Shown here piece after piece: positions 24,273 to 30,352 of a stretch of DNA of 30,352 bases (within the stretch, counting starts at the first letter, position 1; each line of letters begins with the position of its first letter). The stretch is taken from positions 1 through 30,352 of the forward strand of contig CAMPJJ010000070.1 in NCBI GenBank assembly GCA_946886855.1. Direction: 5' to 3'. The DNA comes from an uncultured Roseateles sp. GTDB lineage: Bacteria > Pseudomonadota > Gammaproteobacteria > Burkholderiales > Burkholderiaceae. The position numbers and the translations under genes were made by a program. The notes under the pieces were generated by a model, which had not been told where the DNA came from, did no database searches, and was given only the letters and a program-made list of their open reading frames with translations.

Positions 24273-26606
24273 ATGTCGTCGGGGCTGTGGAACGCGTCGC
24301 TGCACGCGGCTGAAAGCTGGCGCGGGACGTGGCGGGCTCCGATGGCCTCGCTCGCCCGGATGGCGGGCCTGCTGGCCGCCGTGCTGCTGGTCGCCTGCAA
24401 CAACAGCCCGTATCCGGCCGGCGCGGCCAAGGACAACACGCTGTACCTGTCCTTCGACGAGCGGTCGCCGCGTTATCTGGACCCGACCGCCTCGTACACG
24501 TCGCCCGAGTCCGTCTACACCTACCAGATCACCGAGCCGCTCTACGGGTACCACTACCTGAAGCGGCCCTACGAGCTCATCCCGCGCGCCGCAGCCGCCG
24601 TGGTCAAACCGTATTACCTGGACGCGCAAGGCCAGCGTCTGCCCGACGACGCTCCCGCCGACCGCATCGCGCAGAGCGTCTACGACGTGCCCATCCGCGC
24701 CGGCGTGCAGTACGCGCCCAGCCCCGCGTTCGCGAAGGATGAGCAGGGCCGCTACCGCTACCACCATCTGACGGCCAAGGAGCTGGGCGACAAGCGCTCG
24801 CCGTGGCAGTTCGAACACCAGGGCACCCGCGAGCTCGTGGCCGAAGACTTCGTCTTCGCGCTCAAGCGCCATGCGACCACGCGCATCGAGGCGCCGATCT
24901 ACGGCCTGTTCTCCGAGCATGTGCTCGGCCTGAAGGACTACGGCGCGCTGATCCGCGAGGAAAACGCCAAGCTGCTCAAGGGCCTGCCCGACAACTCGCC
25001 CGACAAGCCCTTCCTGGACTTCCGCAAATGGCCGCTGGCCGGCGCCGAGGCCGTCAACGACCACCTGCTGCGCGTGCGCATCGTGGGCAAGTACCCGCAG
25101 TGGTCGTACTGGATGTCGACGACCTTCCTGTCGCCGATCCCGTGGGAAGTCGATCTCTTCTATGCGCAGCCCGGCATGGCCGAGCATGGCATCTCCTGGA
25201 ACCAGTGGCCGGTGGGCACCGGGCCTTACATGATGACGGAGTACCAGCAGGATCGCCGTCACGTGATGTCGCGCAATCCGAACTACCGCCAGGACCTCTA
25301 CCCGTGCGAGGGCATGCCCGACGACGGCCCGGCCGGCCGCCTGGCCGACTGCGGCAAGCCGATGCCCTTCATCGACAAGATCGTCGCCACGCTGATCAAG
25401 GAGCGGGTGCCGCGCAAGGAGATGTTCAAGCAGGGTTACCTCGACCTGCCCGACCTCGAGCGCGGCGACTGGGGCGTGGAGTTCTTCGCCGACGCGAGCG
25501 ACTCCGCCGAGACCGACGCCTTCTTCAGGCAGCGCGGCTTCTCCTTCCCACGCTCGACCGATCCCAACAACTGGTACCTCGGCTTCAACATGCTGGACCC
25601 GGTGATCGGCAAGGGAAGGACGCCGGAGGACGAGGCCCGCCACCGCAAGCTGCGCCAGGCGCTGTCGATCGCCATCGACTGGGAAGAGGGCTACGGCCGC
25701 ATCTTCAAGAACCGCGGCGGCGTGGCCGCCTTCGGGCCGGTGCCGCCGGGCGTGTTCGGCTCGCGCGAGGCGCAGCCGGGCTTCTTCAACCCGGTCACGC
25801 ACAAGCGCGTCGACGGCAAGATCGAGCGCCGCTCGATCGAGGAAGCCAAGCAGCTGCTCGCCGAGGCCGGCTACCCCGACGGGCGCGACGCGAAGACCGG
25901 CCAGCCGCTGGTGCTGAACTACGACTTCATGCGCACCGTCACGCCCGAGGTGAAGGCGGAGAACGACTGGCTGGTGAAGCAGTTCGCCAAGCTCGGCGTG
26001 CAGCTGGACGTGCGCGCCACCGACTACAACCAGTTCCAGGAGAAGGTGCACCAAGGCAAGCACCAGGTCTTCTGGTGGGGCTGGTTCGCGGACTATCCGG
26101 ATGCGGAGAACTTCCTGTTCCTGCTGTACGGGCCCAACAGCAAGTCGCTGCGCGACGGCGAGAACTCCGCCAACTACGAGAACGCCGAATTCGACCGGCT
26201 GTTCAAGCAGGTACAGGTCCTGGACGACGGTCCGGCGAAACAGCAGGTCATCGACCGCATGGTGGAGATCGTCCAGCAGGATGCGCCGTGGGCCTTCGGC
26301 TACTGGGCCTGGACCGGCCAGGCCTACCAGCGCTGGGTCCACAACGGCAAGCCCAGCATCGTGATCCGCGATCCGGTGCGCTACTACCGCATCGATCCGC
26401 AGCAGCGCGCGCAGCTGCAGGGCGACTGGAACCGGCCGGTCTGGTGGCCGTTGCTGGTGCTGGTCGTCGGCGGCGCCGCGATCGTGTGGACGACGCGCCG
26501 CAGCTTCCAGAAACGCGAGACCGCCACCGCGCGCGGCACGTCCGCGCCGACTGCCGGTGCCACCGCCGGCACGGCCGCCGCGAGCGCCCCGCGGGGAGCC
26601 GACTGA
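24273..26606 (+). CDS. ABC transporter substrate-binding lipoprotein, family 5 (peptide/nickel type)
   Basis: This large (777-residue) family 5 solute-binding protein is the receptor of the following importer. A hydrophobic signal with lipobox LLVAC (Cys42) precedes NNSPYPAGAAKDN, so it is a lipoprotein. SBP_bac_5 features include LYLSFDERSPRYLDPTASYT, EDFVFALKRHA, GTGPYMMTEYQQDR, and the later YDFMRTVTPEVKAENDWLVKQ region (in two blocks). After about residue 722 a second hydrophobic span appears (WWPLLVLVVGGAAIVW, about 724-742), then a basic, Ala/Thr-rich tail. Two anchors are unusual for this family. ATG 24273 has GGAAGG six bases upstream; 24267 is too close, and 24342 (MASLARMAGLL) is an alternative. 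The ligand, probably a peptide, is inferred from the family. Confidence 0.9.
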   Translation: MSSGLWNASLHAAESWRGTWRAPMASLARMAGLLAAVLLVACNNSPYPAGAAKDNTLYLSFDERSPRYLDPTASYTSPESVYTYQITEPLYGYHYLKRPYELIPRAAAAVVKPYYLDAQGQRLPDDAPADRIAQSVYDVPIRAGVQYAPSPAFAKDEQGRYRYHHLTAKELGDKRSPWQFEHQGTRELVAEDFVFALKRHATTRIEAPIYGLFSEHVLGLKDYGALIREENAKLLKGLPDNSPDKPFLDFRKWPLAGAEAVNDHLLRVRIVGKYPQWSYWMSTTFLSPIPWEVDLFYAQPGMAEHGISWNQWPVGTGPYMMTEYQQDRRHVMSRNPNYRQDLYPCEGMPDDGPAGRLADCGKPMPFIDKIVATLIKERVPRKEMFKQGYLDLPDLERGDWGVEFFADASDSAETDAFFRQRGFSFPRSTDPNNWYLGFNMLDPVIGKGRTPEDEARHRKLRQALSIAIDWEEGYGRIFKNRGGVAAFGPVPPGVFGSREAQPGFFNPVTHKRVDGKIERRSIEEAKQLLAEAGYPDGRDAKTGQPLVLNYDFMRTVTPEVKAENDWLVKQFAKLGVQLDVRATDYNQFQEKVHQGKHQVFWWGWFADYPDAENFLFLLYGPNSKSLRDGENSANYENAEFDRLFKQVQVLDDGPAKQQVIDRMVEIVQQDAPWAFGYWAWTGQAYQRWVHNGKPSIVIRDPVRYYRIDPQQRAQLQGDWNRPVWWPLLVLVVGGAAIVWTTRRSFQKRETATARGTSAPTAGATAGTAAASAPRGAD

Positions 26607-27589
26607 TGTTCAAGTACCTCACCCGCCGGCTGGCCTACGGCCTGGCCATCCTGGTCGGCGTCAACCTGCTGACCTTCTTCCTCTTCTTCACCGTCAATAC
26701 GCCGGACGACATGGCCCGGCTGAACATCGGCGGCAAGCGCGTCTCGCAGGAACAGATCGACAAGTGGAAGACCGAGCGCGGCTATGACAAGCCGCTGTAC
26801 TGGGACGCGTCCCGTACCGGCACGGAGCGCGTGACGCACACGGTGTTCTGGGAGCGCTCGGTCTCGCTGATGCTGCTGGACTTCGGACGCTCCGACGCGC
26901 GCCAGGCCGTCGACATCGGCCATGAGATCAAGACCCGCATGGGGGTCAGCCTGCAGCTCGCGGTGCCGATCTTCGTGCTGCAGCTGATCGTGAGCGTGGC
27001 CTTCGCGGTGCTGCTGACCTTCTTCCGCCATTCGCGCATCGACTTCTGGGGCGTCGTGCTCTGCGTGCTGATGCTGTCGATCTCCAGCCTGTTCTACATC
27101 ATCGTCGGGCAGTTCTTCTTCTCGCGGATCCTGCGGCTGGTGCCGATCAACGGCTACGAGCCGGGCCTGGACGCGATCAAGTTCCTGGCGCTGCCGATCG
27201 CGCTGTCGCTGCTGTCGCGCCTGGGCGGCGAGGCGCGGCTGTACCGCGCGATGCTGCTCGAGGAAGTCGGCAAGGACTACGTGCGCACCGCCCGCGCCAA
27301 GGGGCTGTCCGAACCGGCCGTGCTGATGCGCCATGTGCTGCGCAATGCGCTGATCCCCATCATCACCAGCGCCGGCGCCTACCTGCCGTACGTGTTCCTG
27401 GGCAGCCTGGTGTTCGAGAGCTTCTTCGGCATCCCCGGCCTGGGCGCCTTCGTCATCGAGGCGATCACCGGCCAGGACTTCGCCATCGTGCGCACCATGG
27501 TGTTCCTCGGCGCGCTGCTCTACATCGCCAGCAACGCGTTGATCGACGTGATCTACACCTGGGTCGATCCGCGCGTGAGGCTGAGCTGA
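26606..27589 (+). CDS. ABC importer permease, DppB/OppB type
   Basis: The 327-residue inner-membrane protein has the DppB-like layout: first helix near residues 9-31 (LAYGLAILVGVNLLTFFLFF), a periplasmic segment, then five further helices. The EAA loop for contact with the ATPases reads YRAMLLEEVGKDYVRTARAKGLSE, followed by HVLRNALIPIITSAGAYLP. The end VDVIYTWVDPRVRL-like sequence (IDVIYTWVDPRVRLS) is typical. The ATG overlaps the receptor stop (TGATG), showing translational coupling. The frame is open far upstream over the receptor gene, which is a shadow. Confidence 0.95.
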   Translation: MFKYLTRRLAYGLAILVGVNLLTFFLFFTVNTPDDMARLNIGGKRVSQEQIDKWKTERGYDKPLYWDASRTGTERVTHTVFWERSVSLMLLDFGRSDARQAVDIGHEIKTRMGVSLQLAVPIFVLQLIVSVAFAVLLTFFRHSRIDFWGVVLCVLMLSISSLFYIIVGQFFFSRILRLVPINGYEPGLDAIKFLALPIALSLLSRLGGEARLYRAMLLEEVGKDYVRTARAKGLSEPAVLMRHVLRNALIPIITSAGAYLPYVFLGSLVFESFFGIPGLGAFVIEAITGQDFAIVRTMVFLGALLYIASNALIDVIYTWVDPRVRLS

Positions 27590-27634
27590 CGCGCCGGGCG
27601 CGTTCAGCATTCGAGACAGGACACGAGAGCCGAC

Positions 27635-29086
27635 ATGGGATTCAAGGTCGTTTTCCTCTGGACCGACGTGGCGCTGTGGGCGATGTTCGCGGCGCTGGTC
27701 TTCTACATCGTGCGGCTGGTCCGCCGCCCGCACCTGCGCGCCAACTGGCAGCGCGTGCTGCGTGACCCGGCCGCGCTGAGCGCGGGCATGGTGCTGGTGC
27801 TGTTCCTCGGCGTGACCGCGCTGGACAGCCTGCACTTCCGTCGCGCGCTGACCGACAGCCCCGCCGGCCAGCAGTTCTACGAGACCCGCACCGAGTCCGT
27901 GCTGGACCTGGTGCTGGCGCGCCAGATCGAGATGCGCGAGACCAGCTATTCCGCGCCGCTGGCCTACCAGGGCTTCACGCTGGACAGCGTCGCGCACGGC
28001 GACGAGATGGTGCGGGAGTTCCCGCGCCTGGCCTTCGGCGGCGCGCATCTGCAGGACCCGGCGCGCGACTGGCACGGCGACCTGGCGCGGCGCGCGCTGA
28101 CGGGGCTGGCGCTGGGCGCCGCGGCGTCGGTGCTGATGGCCTTGCTGATGGCGGTGGTCCTTGGGCCGCATCACGGCGGCTTCCGCCAGGGCTTGAAAGA
28201 CCTGCTGGGGGACCGCACGCACTATCCATGGCGCGCGGCGCTCACGACCCTGTCGGTGATCGCGCTGCTCGCCGGCCCGGTGATCGCGCTGATGGGCCAC
28301 TATCACGTGTTCGGCACCGACCAGACCGGCAACGACGTGCTCTACCAGGCGCTCAAGAGCATCCGCACTGCCTTCGTCATCGGCGCGCTGTCGACGCTGG
28401 CGACGCTGCCGTTCGCGCTGGTGCTGGGCATCCTGGCCGGCTACCTGAAGGGTTGGGTCGACGAGCTCATCCAGTACTTCTACACGGTGCTGACCTCGGT
28501 GCCCAACGTCCTGCTGATCGCCGCCTGCGTGCTGATGGTGCAGGTCTTCCTGGACAAGCATCCCGAGGCCTTCGAGACCGGCGCCGAGCGCGCCGACCTC
28601 AAGATCTTCCTGCTGTGCGTGATCCTCGGCGTGACCGGCTGGGCGACCCTGTGCCGGCTGGTGCGCGGCGAGACGCTCAAGCTGCGCGAGGCCGACTTCG
28701 TCCAGGCCGCCACCGCCTTCGGCGTGCGCGACACGACGATCATGGTCCGCCACATCGTGCCCAACGTGATGCACCTGGTGCTGATCTCGCTGGTGCTCAA
28801 CTTCTCCGACCTGATCCTCTACGAGGCGGTGCTGACCTATGTCGGCGTCGGCGTCGATCCGGGCATGAACAGCTTCGGCGGCATGATCAACCTCGCGCGC
28901 TCGGAGATGAGCCGCGACCCGGTCGTGTGGTGGAGTTTCGTGGCCGCCTTCGGCTTCATGGTGAGCCTGGTGCTGGCGGCCAACCTGTTCGCCGACGGGG
29001 TGCGCGACGCCTTCGATCCGCGGGCACGCAAGCTGCGGCCGATGGTGCTGTCGCTGAAGAAGAACAAGGCCGCCAAGGCTTCGTGA
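27635..29086 (+). CDS. ABC importer permease, DppC/OppC type, with long N-terminal region
   Basis: The 483-residue protein is the second permease. The C-terminal half (about 200-475) is a normal DppC domain: FGTDQTGNDVLYQALKSIRT, VLGILAGYLKGWVDELIQYFYT, and the EAA loop LREADFVQAATAFGVRDTTIMVRHIVPNVM (in two blocks). It ends DPRARKLRPMVLSLKKN. The N-terminal part is about 180 residues longer than in standard DppC (around 300): helices near 10-27 and 45-62, a periplasmic stretch of about 85 residues (GQQFYETRTESVLDLVLARQ), and a further helix near 155-175. The gap to the previous gene is 45 bases with a weak GAGAG ribosome binding site. Similar long versions occur in receptor/permease sets of this size class. 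Confidence 0.93.
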   Translation: MGFKVVFLWTDVALWAMFAALVFYIVRLVRRPHLRANWQRVLRDPAALSAGMVLVLFLGVTALDSLHFRRALTDSPAGQQFYETRTESVLDLVLARQIEMRETSYSAPLAYQGFTLDSVAHGDEMVREFPRLAFGGAHLQDPARDWHGDLARRALTGLALGAAASVLMALLMAVVLGPHHGGFRQGLKDLLGDRTHYPWRAALTTLSVIALLAGPVIALMGHYHVFGTDQTGNDVLYQALKSIRTAFVIGALSTLATLPFALVLGILAGYLKGWVDELIQYFYTVLTSVPNVLLIAACVLMVQVFLDKHPEAFETGAERADLKIFLLCVILGVTGWATLCRLVRGETLKLREADFVQAATAFGVRDTTIMVRHIVPNVMHLVLISLVLNFSDLILYEAVLTYVGVGVDPGMNSFGGMINLARSEMSRDPVVWWSFVAAFGFMVSLVLAANLFADGVRDAFDPRARKLRPMVLSLKKNKAAKAS

Positions 29087-29099
29087 GGGACGCCGCGAC

Positions 29100-30352
29100 A
29101 TGTTGAAGATCGACGACCTCCACGTCCACCTGGACGCCGACGCCGGCCTGGTGCGCGCCATCGACGGCATGCGGCTGACGCTGGCCCAGGGACAGACCTT
29201 CGCGCTGGTCGGCGAGTCCGGCTGCGGCAAGAGCATGACGGCGCTGGCGCTGATGCGCCTGCTGCCCGAGAACGGCCGCATCGCCGGCGGCCGGCTGGAA
29301 CTGCACGGCCAGGACCTGTTCGACCTGAGCGAAGCCCGCATGCGCGACGTGCGCGGCGGGCGCATCGGGATGATCTTCCAGGAGCCGGGGACCAGCCTGA
29401 ACCCGGTCATGAAGGTCGGCGCGCAGATCGTCGAGGCGATCGAGGCGCACACGCCGCTGCGCGGCGAGGCGGCCCGCGGCAAGGCCATCGACTGGCTGCG
29501 CCGCGTCGGCATCCCCGAGCCCGAGCGCCGCATCGACGAGTACCCGTTCCGGCTCTCCGGCGGCCAGAAGCAGCGGATCATGATCGCGATGACGCTGGCG
29601 GCGGAACCTGATTTCCTGATCGCCGACGAGCCGACCACCGCGCTCGACGTCACCATCCAGGCGCAGATCCTGGACCTGCTCAAGGACCTCCAGCGCGAGC
29701 GCGGCCTGGGCCTGCTCCTGATCACCCACGACCTGGGCGTCGTGTCCGGCATGGCCCACCAGGTGGCGCTGATGTACGCGGGGCAGATCGTGGAGGTGGC
29801 GCCGGCTGCCGAGTTCTTCGCCGCACCGAAACACCCGTATGCACGGCTGCTGCTGCAGGCGCTGCCCGATGCGCAGCGCCGTGGGGAACCGCTGGCGGCC
29901 ATCCCCGGCACGGTGCCGCCGCTGTGGCAGACCTTCGACGGCTGCCGCTTCGCGCCGCGCTGCGACCGGGCCATGGTCCATTGCGGGTCGACGCCGCCGG
30001 CGTTGGCCGCCCTGTCCGACGGGGCCGGCGAGGGCGGGGCGCATGAGGTGCGGTGTCTGCTTTATACGGATCGCAGGGAGCGGGTGGCGGGGACGGAGAG
30101 CGCTGGAGGCGCCGGCGATGCTCCTCGAGGTCAAGGACCTGCACGTCCGGTATCCGATGGGGCGTGGGTTCTTCGGCGGCACGAAGCGATGGTTCGACGC
30201 GGTCGGCGGCGTCTCGTTCTCGATCGAGTCGGGACGGACGCTGGCCCTCGTCGGCGAGTCGGGCTGCGGCAAGACAACCTCCGGCAAGGCCATCGTCCAG
30301 CTGCTGCGCCGCGTCGCAGTCATCGAGGGTCAGGCCTTGCTCCACCCGCCGG
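29100..30352 (+). CDS. ABC importer ATPase, DppD/OppD type, no stop codon inside the window
   Basis: From the ATG at 29100 the frame encodes a DppD-like ATPase: Walker A GESGCGKS (38-45), Q loop MIFQEPGTSLNPV, signature LSGGQKQR (152-159), Walker B FLIADEPTTALD (172-183) and H loop LLLITHDLG. The oligopeptide-type C-terminal region with the iron-sulfur-type cysteines CRFAPRC and HC, and the ending HEVRCLLY, is reached near 30066. A stop is expected soon after, but this frame stays open to the window end, 235 bases into the next gene, where the translation turns into Arg/Pro-rich sequence. Either the genes overlap unusually far, or a frameshift or sequence error lies near 30060-30120. GTGAGGGA sits before the start. 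Confidence 0.9.
   Translation, partial: MLKIDDLHVHLDADAGLVRAIDGMRLTLAQGQTFALVGESGCGKSMTALALMRLLPENGRIAGGRLELHGQDLFDLSEARMRDVRGGRIGMIFQEPGTSLNPVMKVGAQIVEAIEAHTPLRGEAARGKAIDWLRRVGIPEPERRIDEYPFRLSGGQKQRIMIAMTLAAEPDFLIADEPTTALDVTIQAQILDLLKDLQRERGLGLLLITHDLGVVSGMAHQVALMYAGQIVEVAPAAEFFAAPKHPYARLLLQALPDAQRRGEPLAAIPGTVPPLWQTFDGCRFAPRCDRAMVHCGSTPPALAALSDGAGEGGAHEVRCLLYTDRRERVAGTESAGGAGDAPRGQGPARPVSDGAWVLRRHEAMVRRGRRRLVLDRVGTDAGPRRRVGLRQDNLRQGHRPAAAPRRSHRGSGLAPPA
30118..30352 (+). CDS. ABC importer ATPase, DppF/OppF type, 5' part only
   Basis: The first 78 codons are present. LLEVKDLHVRYPMG and WFDAVGGVSFSIESGRTLALV lead to Walker A GESGCGKTTSGKA (about 48-60), typical of DppF/OppF. The start has GGAGG eight bases upstream. 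It lies in the +1 frame relative to the preceding ATPase, whose frame remains open across this start. The rest of the gene lies beyond the window. Confidence 0.9.
   Translation, partial: MLLEVKDLHVRYPMGRGFFGGTKRWFDAVGGVSFSIESGRTLALVGESGCGKTTSGKAIVQLLRRVAVIEGQALLHPP

Noticed and set aside
26384..29974. A 1196-codon minus-strand open frame
   Set aside because: It runs antisense to the receptor, both permeases and the first ATPase, all with clear family motifs; its sequence is low-complexity His/Gln/Arg-rich.

Overview
The window looks like a chromosomal segment of a high-GC betaproteobacterium of the order Burkholderiales, probably the Roseateles/Mitsuaria/Rubrivivax/Leptothrix group. The signs are a very GC-rich third codon position, a Bug/TctC-type solute receptor, a PhaR regulator of polyhydroxyalkanoate synthesis, a NIPSNAP protein, DUF4124 and SCPU proteins, and the smpB/ratA/rnfH cluster. 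The genus is an inference; no rRNA or marker comparison could be run.

Layout, left half. The window opens inside a tRNA-Val(GAC) gene with a clear terminator. A membrane GGDEF diguanylate cyclase follows, then an orphan SCPU pilin-like protein on the other strand. A LacI-family regulator sits next to a Bug-type periplasmic receptor whose promoter carries a near-perfect GntR/LacI-type operator. PhaR, a small membrane protein, a GFA-fold zinc protein and a hybrid histidine kinase come next. Then rimO, and facing it a gene for a 337-residue protein that carries all the hallmark motifs of an OTU cysteine protease (deubiquitinase fold), but in circularly permuted order. metC, smpB, the ratA-rnfH pair and a DUF4124 protein complete this part.

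Layout, right half. guaB and guaA (GMP synthesis) flank an MFS transporter that starts on the guaB stop codon. After the guaA terminator lies a vapBC toxin-antitoxin pair of visibly lower GC content, probably acquired. A NIPSNAP protein, a small single-span membrane protein, a 2H phosphoesterase (RNA ligase-like) and a DUF72 protein follow. tadA overlaps an LD-carboxypeptidase gene (ldcA) with a histidine-rich tail. The window ends in a family-5 (peptide/nickel type) ABC importer operon: lipoprotein receptor, two permeases and two ATPases, the last cut by the window edge.

The most interesting signals are: (1) the permuted OTU protein; (2) an intrinsic terminator ending right at the Shine-Dalgarno sequence of the ABC importer operon, which suggests attenuation; (3) three unrelated 7-8 bp tandem repeats, each lying exactly between a convergent gene pair that lacks a hairpin terminator; (4) the operator overlapping the Bug promoter; (5) the first ABC ATPase frame, which has no stop codon before or within the start of the second ATPase gene.

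No intergenic stretch exceeds about 250 bases. No CRISPR array, insertion sequence, phage gene or rRNA was seen.
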